Source of the DNA: Burkholderiales bacterium
Lineage (GTDB): Bacteria > Pseudomonadota > Gammaproteobacteria > Burkholderiales > JAEUOS01
Direction: 5' to 3'
Assembly: GCA_947473125.1 (NCBI GenBank)
Contig: CANJDH010000045.1
Span: 1 to 35,828, forward strand
Length of the DNA: 35,828 bases
The position numbers and the translations under genes are program-made. The notes beneath the pieces are model-generated. The model made no database searches and was not told where the DNA came from. It saw only the letters and a program-made list of their open reading frames with translations. The number at the start of each line of letters is the position of its first letter. Positions within the stretch are counted from its first letter, which is position 1. Of this stretch, positions 24,095-32,302 are shown in pieces.

Positions 24095-25189
24095 TCAGGC
24101 ACTGGCGAGCACCCCGCGACGTATCTGGTCCAGCTCCATCGATTCAAACAGGGCCTTGAAATTGCCTTCACCGAAGCCCTGGTCGCCCTTGCGCTCGATG
24201 AACTCAAAAAAGATCGGCCCGAGCTGGTTTTCGCTGAAGATCTGCAACAAGAGGGCGCCGGCCTTGCCGTCCACCAGTACCTTGCGCTTCCGCAACTCCG
24301 CAAGGGGTTCGCCATGGCCGGGAATGCGCTTGTCGACCAGTTCGTAATAGGTATCGACGGTGTCAAGCAGCTTGATGCCGCTGGCGCGCATCGCGTCGAC
24401 CGTGTTGTAGATGTTCGATGAGCCAAGCGCGACGTGCTGGATGCCTTCACCATGGTAGGCGGTCAGGTATTCCTGGATCTGGCCCTGCTTGTCGTTGCCT
24501 TCTTCGTTGATCGGAATCCGGATCATGCCGCAGGGGCTGGTCATGGCTTTCGATTTGACGCCGGTGACCTGGCCTTCGATGTCGAAATAGCGCACTTCGC
24601 GAAAGTTGAACAGGCGCTCGTAGAAGCCGCTCCACTCGTCCATGCGGCCACGATATACGTTGTGCGTCAGGTGGTCGATATAGGTCAGGCCGTTGCCCTT
24701 TGGGTTGAGGCTGGCACCGGCCAAGGGTTCGAAATCGACATCGAAGAAGCCGATGTTGCCGATGTCGCCTTCCTGCGCCCCGTTTTTTCCGCGCCAGCGA
24801 TCGATCAGATAAATCACAGAATCGCCGATGCCCTTGATCGCCGGGATATTGAGCTCACCCGGTCCGCTTTGGCCGTCCAGCCCCCAGGCGCCCAGGTCCA
24901 GCGCGCGGCGGTAGGCCCGGGCAGCGTCCTGGACACGGAACGCGATGGCGCAGATCGATGGCCCGTGCAGGCGCGCAAAGCGCTGCGCGAATGAATCGGG
25001 CTCGGCATTGATGATGAAATTGATCTCGCCTTGCCGATACAGGGTGACCTGTTTGTGACGATGGCGCGCGATCGGCTTGAAGCCCATGCGCTCGAAAAGC
25101 TGGCCCATCGCCACCGGATCGGGCGCGGCGTATTCGATGAATTCAAATCCTGCCGTGCCCATCGGGTTGTCCCACAGGTCGTTCGTCAT
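24095..25189 (-). CDS. hppD: 4-hydroxyphenylpyruvate dioxygenase
   Basis: Converts 4-hydroxyphenylpyruvate to homogentisate in tyrosine catabolism, using Fe(II) and O2. 364 residues, the normal length for bacterial HPPD. The iron ligands of the second vicinal-oxygen-chelate domain are all present: H173 (IDHLTHNV), H252 (IQHVALGS) and E329 (PIFFEFIERKGDQGFG). The C-terminal helix region (GEGNFKALFESMELDQIRRG) is typical. The ATG at 25189 follows GAGGA at nine bases. It is divergent from an Lrp/AsnC gene and convergent with cobA. Homogentisate dioxygenase and fumarylacetoacetase are not in the window. Confidence 0.96.
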   Translation of the reverse strand: MTNDLWDNPMGTAGFEFIEYAAPDPVAMGQLFERMGFKPIARHRHKQVTLYRQGEINFIINAEPDSFAQRFARLHGPSICAIAFRVQDAARAYRRALDLGAWGLDGQSGPGELNIPAIKGIGDSVIYLIDRWRGKNGAQEGDIGNIGFFDVDFEPLAGASLNPKGNGLTYIDHLTHNVYRGRMDEWSGFYERLFNFREVRYFDIEGQVTGVKSKAMTSPCGMIRIPINEEGNDKQGQIQEYLTAYHGEGIQHVALGSSNIYNTVDAMRASGIKLLDTVDTYYELVDKRIPGHGEPLAELRKRKVLVDGKAGALLLQIFSENQLGPIFFEFIERKGDQGFGEGNFKALFESMELDQIRRGVLASA

Positions 25190-25317
25190 GGCGTGATGTC
25201 CTCGATTCAGATTGCGTCATTGTAGGCAAGGTCGCGCGCACAGTGATTGCAATATGGGTGAGGTTTGGCAATTTTTGAGCAATAATTGGTCTTTAAAATC
25301 AATTTTTGAAAAATTAA
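25190..25317. promoter_or_regulatory. Divergent control region with CAATTTTTGA repeats 31 bp apart
   Basis: This AT-rich gap separates hppD and the Lrp-type gene. CAATTTTTGA occurs twice in direct orientation, at 25269-25278 and 25300-25309, exactly 31 bases (three helical turns) apart. The second copy forms part of a perfect 15-base palindrome AATTTTT-G-AAAAATT (25301-25315) that ends two bases before the Lrp-type start codon. CAAT-A-ATTG (25280-25288) and ATTGCAAT (25246-25253) are further small dyads. A TACAAT on the minus strand (25219-25224) may be the hppD -10. Helically phased sites are what Lrp/AsnC octamers bind; that this regulator binds here is inferred. Confidence 0.6.
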
Positions 25318-25797
25318 ATGCCAACACTCTCGCTGGATCGCACGGATCGCAAAATTCTCGAACTGCTGCAGAAAGACGGCCGCCTGACCAACCTGGAGCT
25401 GGCCCAGAAGGTCAACCTGTCACCCTCGCCGGTGCTGCGGCGCGTGCGCGCGCTCGAGGAGGCCGGCTTGATCAAGCAGTATGTCGCACTGCTCGATGCC
25501 GAAAAAATCGGCCTCGGGCTGCTCGCTTATGTCACCGTCAAACTCGAAAAAAAAGGCAAGATGCCGATCGACTCGTTCAGCCGCGCGGTGCAGAGCTGGC
25601 CCGAAGTGGTAGCGTGTTATTCAATGACCGGCGACATGGACTACCTGCTGCGCGTGCACGTGGCCGACCTGCAGCACTTCTCGCGCTTCATGATGGATTC
25701 ACTGCTCAAACACCCCGGCGTGCTCGACTCCACCTCCAGCTTTGCGCTGGAACGCCTCAAGGACACCACCGCCCTGCCGCTCGCCCACCTCGCGTGA
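25318..25797 (+). CDS. Lrp/AsnC family transcriptional regulator (divergent from hppD)
   Basis: A 159-residue regulator with an N-terminal HTH (LDRTDRKILELLQKDGRLTN, then LSPSPVLRRVRALEEAGLI) and a C-terminal RAM domain (YSMTGDMDYLLRVHVADLQH, DSLLKHPGVLDSTSSFAL). It very likely controls hppD and itself in response to tyrosine or its 2-oxo acid; ligand and sign are inferred. The ATG at 25318 has no Shine-Dalgarno sequence, only the AT-rich palindrome, so translation may be weak or linked to occupancy of that site. It is a paralogue of the Lrp-type gene at 15258. The convergent downstream gene ends 13 bases away. Confidence 0.92.
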   Translation: MPTLSLDRTDRKILELLQKDGRLTNLELAQKVNLSPSPVLRRVRALEEAGLIKQYVALLDAEKIGLGLLAYVTVKLEKKGKMPIDSFSRAVQSWPEVVACYSMTGDMDYLLRVHVADLQHFSRFMMDSLLKHPGVLDSTSSFALERLKDTTALPLAHLA

Positions 25798-25810
25798 ACG
25801 GGGGCTGCTG

Positions 25811-26899
25811 TCAGCGGCCTTGGGGCGGCAATGCGCTGCTTTCGTAGTAGTTGTTCATGGCGCGCGAAAACGACTCATACACCGGCGGCACCTTGAAGTC
25901 GTTCTGGCGCAAGCGCTCGGCGCGCATATACGAGATGAACTGCTGGGTCGACTGCACCGGAATCGAGTTTGGCGATACCTTCCGATCCAGAATCTGGATC
26001 GTCATTTCCGCCGCAACGCGACCCTGCTCGAACGGCGAGGTGGCGAGTGCCATCATGCCGCCGTCCTCGACATAAAACCCATTGGTGCCGATTATCGGAA
26101 TCTTGGGGGTATTGTCTTCGGTCCATTTGACCAGCTCGTCCGGCGCAACCATCTTCTTGTCGTCGGCTTCCGAGGCCTGGATGCGCCGGTAGTTGGTGGT
26201 AAGCAGCACATCGGCCTCCAGGTTGGCGCGCTTGACCTCGGCCTTCCATTCGTCGAAGGTCTTGACCAGCTTGGAACGGTGCAAGATGAACGGCTTCCAG
26301 TCAAATTCATTGAGGAACCGGGTATCTTCCTTGACCGAACCCGACGTGTCGCCCACGTAGGCAATCCGCACCGGCCGGTCCGCCGGCACGCGCGGGCGCA
26401 CGGTTTCTTCAATCAGATTCTTGACGCCGAGCCACTGCTTGCGCTCGAGAATCCCGGTGACGTTGCGGGCCTTGTCATAGCCGTAAGGCGCGATCTCGCC
26501 GTTGATGCCGGCAAACACGATCTTGATTTTCGGGTGGTTGGCATACAGCTTGACGGCATAGCGCTGCGCGTCGTCATCGACCGCGATGATCAGGTCCGGA
26601 TCCCAATCCTCGATGATGCGCCGCGCCAGCACGCCGGCGCGCTGCTTGAACGCCTCATCCGGATTGCGCTTGGTATCCATGTAGTGCCAACGCAGCGTGT
26701 AGGGCTTTCCCAAAAGGGTGCGGTTCAATCCGACGTTGATGTCGCGCACCCAGATGTATTCGGTGTCGTAGCTGTGCAGCACCAGCACGCGCGGCTTGGC
26801 GGTGTTGACGACGATAAACGCGGCCATCGCACCGATGATGAACAGCGCCATCAGGATGCGAACCAGCATGGTCCTGCCGGAGCCGGGCGCTTTGGTCAC
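25811..26899 (-). CDS. Membrane-anchored ABC-type solute-binding protein
   Basis: A 362-residue protein with an uncleaved-looking N-terminal transmembrane segment (about residues 12-32, MLVRILMALFIIGAMAAFIV) and a periplasmic type I binding-protein fold of the ABC_sub_bind kind (PRVLVLHSYDTEYIWVRDIN, then DPDLIIAVDDDAQRYA, KIKIVFAGINGEI, IPIIGTNGFYVEDGG). Such domains bind amino acids or small organic anions and also occur as sensor heads of signalling proteins. There is no lipobox and no ABC permease or ATPase nearby. The GTG start at 26899 overlaps the stop of the upstream permease gene by four bases (GTGA), so the two are translationally coupled and presumably work together. The ligand is unknown. 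Confidence 0.82.
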   Translation of the reverse strand: MTKAPGSGRTMLVRILMALFIIGAMAAFIVVNTAKPRVLVLHSYDTEYIWVRDINVGLNRTLLGKPYTLRWHYMDTKRNPDEAFKQRAGVLARRIIEDWDPDLIIAVDDDAQRYAVKLYANHPKIKIVFAGINGEIAPYGYDKARNVTGILERKQWLGVKNLIEETVRPRVPADRPVRIAYVGDTSGSVKEDTRFLNEFDWKPFILHRSKLVKTFDEWKAEVKRANLEADVLLTTNYRRIQASEADDKKMVAPDELVKWTEDNTPKIPIIGTNGFYVEDGGMMALATSPFEQGRVAAEMTIQILDRKVSPNSIPVQSTQQFISYMRAERLRQNDFKVPPVYESFSRAMNNYYESSALPPQGR

Positions 26900-28794
26900 A
26901 GTAAACCCATTGATTTCCAGAACGGGATCGACGCGTAGATGCCCGCCAGGCGGAACAGCGTCGAGACCGTGTTGAACAGCAAAAAACTACCCTGATCGTA
27001 AATCTGCTTGCGTTTGGTCAGGCTTTCAAACTGCACGAAATACGAGCACTGGTAGGGGAAAAACCAGTGTTCGCACATCACCAGGATGACGAATCCGACC
27101 AGCCACGGATTGACGCCGTTCAAATCGGCCAGCGGCATCAGGATCGCCGCCGAGACCGATACGGCCGCGTTGATCGGTGCCACCAGGCGGATCGCAAACA
27201 GGACGCCCGTCAGCACCAGCACAAACAACGGGAAATTGCTGCGCATCAGGTCGCCGAGCCAACCCAGATGCTGCGCCAGGAACTTCGACAAGCCCAGCTG
27301 GTTCATCGCCGCCACCATGCCGATCAGGCCGGCCAGGTACATCAGGAACGCCCAGTCGATCTTGTCGCGAAACTCGCTGCCGCGCAGAAAATTGAATGCC
27401 AGCAGGAAAAACAGCAGGATCAGCGCCATCCAGGGCGGCTGGATCTTGTGCAGCGAGACCGTCATCACCCCGAGCGCGAAAATCAGAACGCCGAACACGC
27501 TGGCCCACTCGCGGGCCCGCATCGGGCCGAGCAGGTCAAGCTGGGCCAGGACGATTTCCTTCGACAGTGCCGGCTTTTCGTCGGTACGGAAAAACAGCGG
27601 CGAGGTCACCATGTACAGCACCAGCATCACCACGCCGCACACCAGACCGCCAACCAGCCAGTGAAACCATGAAAACTCTTCCTGGATGTGCACCGGCAAC
27701 AGGCCATACACGACAAAGTTCACCGACTTGCTGGTAAGGAAGGTGGCCGACATCACGCCGACGCCGGTGAACGCCGACTGCGCCAGTCGGGTCGCCGCCT
27801 TGCCGCCGAACTTGAGCTTGAGCGCCTCGACCATGTCGATCAGCAGCGGCGTCACCAGCGCAACGCGGCCGTTGATCGATGGCACTACCGGCGACAGGAT
27901 CAGGCCGGTGGCCATGATGCCGAAATTGTTCCAGAACGGCGAGTTCGGCAGGCTTCTTAGCACCATCAGCATGGCACGGTACGACAGGCCCGAGGCGGTG
28001 ATCACGGCGGACAAGCCGAGGATCGACATGGCCATGAAGAAGCCGTCCGAGGCAAACCCCGACAACACCACCGATTGCGGCACCAGGTCAAACACCAGCG
28101 TCGCCACCAGCGCAAAAATGCCGGGGATGAAATCAGCCACGAGGCGAAATACCCACATCACCACGGTAGCTGTGAAGATGCCGAGATAGAGGCGTGCGGA
28201 CAGATCGAGTTGCCCTGCAGTGAGATAAAACACCAGCGGCGGCAGCACCAGCGCGCACAGCCAGCCGATGATCTCGCGCGCATCGGCGCCCTTCTCGGCC
28301 TGCGCCGGTTTGGCCGCTTCCGCATGCAGCTTCTCGCGCGAGAAGCGGTTCATGATCGAGACAAAATACTGCGCCTTGATCGCCGGGTTGGCCTCGAGCA
28401 ACTCGTTGAAATGCTCGCGCGGAATCGCTACCAGCAGGGCGTCAGACTCGGCCACGGCATCGGCCATGTAGATTTCGCTGCCGAGAATCGCCTCTTCGCC
28501 GATGTAGCCTTTTTGCACTGCATCGATCACCGCATTCGACGGCGGCTTGTCGACGGCATTGGCGCCGCCGCCCACCAGGCGCATCGTGCCCTCGGCAACG
28601 AAATACAGCATCCCGGCGGCTTCCCCGGCGCGATACAACACGCCTCCCTGGACGATGCGCCGCTGCGTGACATGCGGCAACAGCCGCGACAGCGACTCAT
28701 AGCTTGCGCGCGAGACGATCGGCTCATTTTTCATGAGCGCGATGGTGTTCTCGGTATCGGGCGAAAACTGGCTGTCGTTGACTACCGCGGACAT
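26896..28794 (-). CDS. DASS/SLC13-type anion permease with N-terminal cyclic-nucleotide-binding-like domain
   Basis: A 632-residue fusion. Residues about 25-155 form a cNMP-binding-like beta-roll (LLPHVTQRRIVQGGVLYRAG, LYFVAEGTMRLVGGG, KGYIGEEAILG, then VAIPREHFNELLEANP). Residues about 175-630 form a many-spanning membrane domain resembling divalent anion:Na+ symporters (for example VSATFLTSKSVNF-like VGVMSATFLTSKSVNF, LRGSEFRDKIDWAFLMYLAG, and INAAVSVSAAILMPLADLNG). Family members carry dicarboxylates, citrate or sulfate; the substrate here is not readable. In the phosphate-binding cassette the GE is kept, but the usual Arg (PRAAT) is replaced in YMADA, so ordinary cAMP binding is doubtful. 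A TTG one codon upstream (28797) is possible; the ATG at 28794 is preferred. The coupled downstream gene encodes a periplasmic binding protein, which DASS transporters normally lack. Confidence 0.85.
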   Translation of the reverse strand: MSAVVNDSQFSPDTENTIALMKNEPIVSRASYESLSRLLPHVTQRRIVQGGVLYRAGEAAGMLYFVAEGTMRLVGGGANAVDKPPSNAVIDAVQKGYIGEEAILGSEIYMADAVAESDALLVAIPREHFNELLEANPAIKAQYFVSIMNRFSREKLHAEAAKPAQAEKGADAREIIGWLCALVLPPLVFYLTAGQLDLSARLYLGIFTATVVMWVFRLVADFIPGIFALVATLVFDLVPQSVVLSGFASDGFFMAMSILGLSAVITASGLSYRAMLMVLRSLPNSPFWNNFGIMATGLILSPVVPSINGRVALVTPLLIDMVEALKLKFGGKAATRLAQSAFTGVGVMSATFLTSKSVNFVVYGLLPVHIQEEFSWFHWLVGGLVCGVVMLVLYMVTSPLFFRTDEKPALSKEIVLAQLDLLGPMRAREWASVFGVLIFALGVMTVSLHKIQPPWMALILLFFLLAFNFLRGSEFRDKIDWAFLMYLAGLIGMVAAMNQLGLSKFLAQHLGWLGDLMRSNFPLFVLVLTGVLFAIRLVAPINAAVSVSAAILMPLADLNGVNPWLVGFVILVMCEHWFFPYQCSYFVQFESLTKRKQIYDQGSFLLFNTVSTLFRLAGIYASIPFWKSMGLL

Positions 28795-28848
28795 CAAATA
28801 ATCAAGGGCTTAACACGTAATTCTTAATGTTACCTGAAAGCATCGCGC

Positions 28849-28867
28849 AAAAAGCCCCGCGCGAGGG
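28849..28867 (-). terminator. Possible terminator after the copper chaperone gene
   Basis: On the minus strand a short CCC / GGG-based stem (CCCTCGCGCGGGG) is followed by CTTTTTG, about 15 bases after the chaperone stop codon. The stem is short, so the call is moderate at best. It would separate the chaperone transcript from the permease gene that follows on the same strand. Confidence 0.4.
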
Positions 28868-28881
28868 ATAACGCGACCTGA

Positions 28882-29082
28882 TCAGGGTAGCGCTTGCGGC
28901 GTATACCCGGCTGTCCGAATCGCTTGCTCGAGCGCGTCTCTGGCGCTAGCCGAGTCGATTTGCACGCGATGGGCCGCAATGTCGATGTCGACCCGGGCGC
29001 CCTCATCGAGCGCCTTGACGGCCTTGGTAATGGTGGCGGCGCAGTGGCCACAGGTCATGTCGTTGACTTGAAACTGGATCAT
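28882..29082 (-). CDS. copZ: CopZ-like copper chaperone (HMA domain protein)
   Basis: A 66-residue ferredoxin-like heavy-metal-associated domain protein with the Cu(I)-binding motif MTCGHC near residue 9 and the family C-terminus IRTAGYTPQALP. It should carry Cu(I) in the cytoplasm and hand it to the CopA ATPase and to CueR. The ATG at 29082 is preceded by GGGAG at a good distance; an in-frame ATG at 29100 is less likely. It is divergent from copA and has its own CueR-type promoter. Confidence 0.92.
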   Translation of the reverse strand: MIQFQVNDMTCGHCAATITKAVKALDEGARVDIDIAAHRVQIDSASARDALEQAIRTAGYTPQALP

Positions 29083-29118
29083 GAAAGGCTCCCGAAGCAT
29101 GGTTGAAAAGGAAAAACC

Positions 29119-29149
29119 AGTATGAACCTTCCCATGATGGCAAAGTCAA
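29119..29149 (-). promoter_or_regulatory. CueR-type promoter for the copper chaperone gene
   Basis: On the minus strand TTGACT (-35, 29144-29149) and CATACT (-10, 29119-29124) are separated by 19 bases, the long spacer typical of MerR-family promoters. The spacer holds a near-perfect dyad TTgCCAT-C-ATGGGAA. It mirrors the copA promoter 60 bases away. Confidence 0.75.
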
Positions 29150-29196
29150 CCCTTTGATGCGGATCAAGTCCGCTGCTGCCAATTGGCGCAAACTGC

Positions 29197-29227
29197 TTGA
29201 CGTTCCCATCATGGGAAGCTTCAAGCT
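29197..29227 (+). promoter_or_regulatory. CueR-type promoter for copA
   Basis: TTGACG (-35, 29197-29202), a 19-base spacer and a weak -10 CAAGCT (29222-29227). The spacer contains the perfect 15-base palindrome TTCCCAT-C-ATGGGAA (29203-29217), which matches known CueR operators. Activation by Cu(I)-CueR through DNA untwisting is the established mechanism for this promoter class. Confidence 0.8.
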
Positions 29228-29272
29228 GCGTGCTGTCCAGTCCTGCTGTCCACTCCATAAAGACGTTCTGCC

Positions 29273-31702
29273 ATGAGCAACACCCTGACCCTGTCGATCG
29301 AAGGCATGACCTGCGCCTCCTGTGTGGCGCGCGTCGAGAAGGCCATTGCCAAAGTACCCGGTGTCGGGCAGGTGGCGGTCAACCTGGCCACCGAGGCGGC
29401 GACCATTACGTCCGAGGGCGCACCCCCGACGGCAGCTATCGCCAAGGCCATCGTCGACGCAGGCTACGCTGTAGGCCACGCGGACATCACGCTCGACATT
29501 CACGGCATGACTTGCGCATCGTGCGTCAGCCGGGTGGAAAAGGCCCTCAAGGCGGTGCCCGGCGTGACCGGTGCTGAAGTGAACCTCGCCACTGAGCGTG
29601 CCACCGTGCACCTGCTCAAGTCGGCCGCCGGCAGCGCGGCGCTGGTGGCTGCGGTGGCGCGCGCCGGCTACGAGGCGGCAGTGCATGCGCAGGATCAGGC
29701 CGTGACTGCGAGCCAGGAACAGCGCGACCTGTGGCGCGACCGCATGCCGGTGATTGCGGGTGTGCTGCTCTCGGCGCCGCTGGCGCTACCGATGTTTGGC
29801 GACCTGCTCGGCAAACACTGGATGCTGCCTGCATGGATGCAGTTCGTTCTTGCGACCCCGGTGCAGTTCTGGCTCGGCGCGCGCTTTTACCGTGCCGGCT
29901 GGGGCGCACTCAAGGCCGGCACCGGCAACATGGACTTGCTGGTCGCGCTCGGCACGTCCGCCGCCTATGGCCTGTCGATATATATGTGGCTCGACGGTTT
30001 GAGAAATGCGCCCGAAGCCATGGTGCACCTCTACTTCGAAGGGTCGGCTGTGGTGATCACGCTGGTACTGCTCGGCAAGTATCTGGAGGTGCGCGCCAAA
30101 CGCCAGACCACCGGGGCGATTCGCGCCTTGCAAGCACTGAAGGCGCCGACCGCGCGCGTGCTGCGCGATGGCAACGAATCCGAAGTGCCACTGGACGCCG
30201 TGCTCGTCGGCGATCTGGTCGTGGTGCGCCCGGGCGAGCGCATTCCGGTGGATGGCGATATTGCGGTGGGGGCCACCCATGCCGATGAGTCGCTGATCAC
30301 CGGAGAAAGCCTGCCGGTCGCAAAAAACGTCGGTAGCCGCGTCACTGGCGGCGCGGTCAACGGAGAAGGATTGATCCAGGTGCGCACCACCGCCATTGGC
30401 GCCGAGACGGCGCTAGCGCGCATCATCCGTCTGGTCGAATCGGCGCAGGCCAAGAAGGCGCCGATCCAGCGCCTGGTTGATCAGGTCAGCGCCGTGTTCG
30501 TTCCCGTCGTCATGACGATTGCGGCCGTCACCCTGCTCGCCTGGGGTTTGTCTGATGGCAATTGGGAGCGTGCGGTGATCAACGCCGTGTCGGTGCTGGT
30601 GATCGCCTGCCCGTGCGCCCTCGGGCTCGCCACGCCCACCGCCATCATGGCGGGCACCGGCGTCGCTGCGAAATATGGCATCCTGATCAAGGACGCAGAA
30701 GCGCTCGAAGTGGCGCACGCGATCAACGTGGTGGCCTTCGACAAGACCGGCACGCTCACCGAAGGCCACCCGACCATCACGGCCCTTCAGGCTGCTGACG
30801 GTGATGAAACAACACTTCTCAAATTGGCCGCCAGCCTGCAGGCGGGCAGTGAACATCCGCTGGCACGTGCCGTGGCTGCCGCAGCTCTCGCACGCGACAT
30901 CACGCTCCTTGCCGCGACCGCTTTCAAGGCGCTGCCGGGGCGGGGTGTGGAAGCAAACGTCGAAGGGCGCAGCCTCAAACTGGGCAGCGCGCGCATGCTT
31001 GAAGAAGCCGGCCTGGACCAAGGCGACTTGCGGGGCCGTGCCGCCGAACTCGCAGCGCAAGGCAACACCGTCTCCTGGCTGATTGAATCCGCGCCGGATC
31101 ACGTGCTTGGCCTGCTGGCCTTCGGCGACACCCTCAAACCCACTGCAGCCCGCGCCATCTCGCGTCTGCACGCCCAAGGCATTCACACGGTACTGCTCTC
31201 CGGTGACAACCGGGGCGCAGCCCAGGCCGCCGCCGACAAGCTCGGCATCGAATCGGTGCGCGCCGAAGTGCTGCCCGGCGACAAGGCCGACGTGGTTGCC
31301 GAACTCAAGCTGCCTCAAGGTGCGTCCGCTGAAAACGCCGCACCGCCAAAGGGTGCGATGCGGGTCGCGATGGTAGGCGACGGCATCAACGACGCCCCCG
31401 CACTCGCCGCCGCCGATGTCGGCATCGCCATGGGCACCGGCACCGACGCGGCGATGCACGCGGCCGGCATCACGCTGATGCGCGGCGACCCGGCGCTGGT
31501 GGCTGACGCCATCGCGATCTCGCGGCGCACCTACTCCAAGATCCGCCAGAACCTGTTCTGGGCCTTCATTTACAACCTGATCGGCGTGCCCTTGGCCGCA
31601 TTTGGCTTGTTGAACCCGGTGATTGCCGGCGCAGCCATGGCTTTCTCCAGCGTCAGCGTGGTAAGCAACGCGTTGCTGCTCAAGCGCTGGAAACCGGAAT
31701 GA
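29273..31702 (+). CDS. copA: Copper-translocating P1B-type ATPase
   Basis: Pumps Cu(I) from cytoplasm to periplasm at the cost of ATP. 809 residues, full length. Two N-terminal HMA domains each carry GMTCASC (first near residue 13, second about 70 residues later). Eight-helix core with the transport motif C446-P447-C448 (VIACPCALG), TGES in the actuator domain, phosphorylated D490 in [18 protein letters not shown] in the nucleotide domain and [20 protein letters not shown] in the hinge. All motifs of subgroup P1B-1 (Cu+/Ag+) are present. It is driven by the CueR-type promoter just upstream and is followed after 43 bases by cueR on the same strand, so the regulator may be co-expressed with its target. 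Confidence 0.96.
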   Translation: MSNTLTLSIEGMTCASCVARVEKAIAKVPGVGQVAVNLATEAATITSEGAPPTAAIAKAIVDAGYAVGHADITLDIHGMTCASCVSRVEKALKAVPGVTGAEVNLATERATVHLLKSAAGSAALVAAVARAGYEAAVHAQDQAVTASQEQRDLWRDRMPVIAGVLLSAPLALPMFGDLLGKHWMLPAWMQFVLATPVQFWLGARFYRAGWGALKAGTGNMDLLVALGTSAAYGLSIYMWLDGLRNAPEAMVHLYFEGSAVVITLVLLGKYLEVRAKRQTTGAIRALQALKAPTARVLRDGNESEVPLDAVLVGDLVVVRPGERIPVDGDIAVGATHADESLITGESLPVAKNVGSRVTGGAVNGEGLIQVRTTAIGAETALARIIRLVESAQAKKAPIQRLVDQVSAVFVPVVMTIAAVTLLAWGLSDGNWERAVINAVSVLVIACPCALGLATPTAIMAGTGVAAKYGILIKDAEALEVAHAINVVAFDKTGTLTEGHPTITALQAADGDETTLLKLAASLQAGSEHPLARAVAAAALARDITLLAATAFKALPGRGVEANVEGRSLKLGSARMLEEAGLDQGDLRGRAAELAAQGNTVSWLIESAPDHVLGLLAFGDTLKPTAARAISRLHAQGIHTVLLSGDNRGAAQAAADKLGIESVRAEVLPGDKADVVAELKLPQGASAENAAPPKGAMRVAMVGDGINDAPALAAADVGIAMGTGTDAAMHAAGITLMRGDPALVADAIAISRRTYSKIRQNLFWAFIYNLIGVPLAAFGLLNPVIAGAAMAFSSVSVVSNALLLKRWKPE

Positions 31703-31745
31703 CGTTGTCGAACAACCTCTGTGAGAATCCTGGAAGGTCTGCCAC

Positions 31746-32228
31746 ATGAAACCCGCCCGCAGCCGCGCTGTCAACACCAGCAGCGTCAACATCAGCACCA
31801 TCAACATGGGCACGGTCAACATCGGCGACGCTGCCAAAGCGTCTGGTGTATCGGCCAAGATGATTCGCCACTACGAATCGATCGGCCTGATCCCCTCGGC
31901 CGGGCGCACCGAATCGGGCTATCGCACCTATGCCGAGTCCGATTTGCACCGGTTGCGCTTCGTCAAGCGCGCGCGCACCCTCGGGTTTTCGATCAAGGAG
32001 ATCGAGGCGCTGCTGGCGCTGTGGGGCGACCGGCGCCGCTCCAGCGCCAAGGTGAAGGCGCTGACACAAAAGCACATTGACGAGCTCGAAGGGAAGATTG
32101 CCGAGATGCAAGCCATGAAGCAGGCCCTGCAGCAGCTGGCGCACCAGTGTCATGGCGATGACCGGCCGGATTGCCCGATTCTGGACGACCTGGCGGCGGA
32201 ACCAAACCGTGCACCGCGCTGTCATTGA
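31746..32228 (+). CDS. cueR: CueR, MerR-family Cu(I)-responsive activator
   Basis: 160 residues. A MerR-type winged HTH (VNIGDAAKASGVSAKMIRHY, SGYRTYAESDLHRL) is followed by a long dimerisation helix and the Cu(I)-binding loop with C135 and C143 spaced seven residues apart (CHGDDRPDC), the CueR spacing. It should activate the copA and copZ promoters through their 19-base spacers. Compared with usual CueR (about 135-140 residues) there is an N-terminal extension of some 20 residues rich in Asn, Ser, Thr and Ile. GGAAGG upstream supports the ATG at 31746, but Met21 (31806) would give the standard length and is a real alternative. Confidence 0.93.
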   Translation: MKPARSRAVNTSSVNISTINMGTVNIGDAAKASGVSAKMIRHYESIGLIPSAGRTESGYRTYAESDLHRLRFVKRARTLGFSIKEIEALLALWGDRRRSSAKVKALTQKHIDELEGKIAEMQAMKQALQQLAHQCHGDDRPDCPILDDLAAEPNRAPRCH

Positions 32229-32242
32229 ACTGGCGAGCCAGT
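32229..32242 (+). terminator. Inverted repeat directly after cueR
   Basis: ACTGGC-GA-GCCAGT, a perfect 14-base inverted repeat starting at the base after the cueR stop codon. No T tract follows, so it may stabilise the mRNA end rather than terminate. Confidence 0.35.
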
Positions 32243-32302
32243 CAGCACGCCGAACCGACCAGCCGAAAGCACTGCGCGAAGCCCTCGCGCTATAGTCATC
32301 AA

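Noticed and set aside
30413-31858. A 480-codon minus-strand frame opposite copA and cueR.
   Set aside because: It spans two well-supported genes on the other strand and has no recognisable domain.
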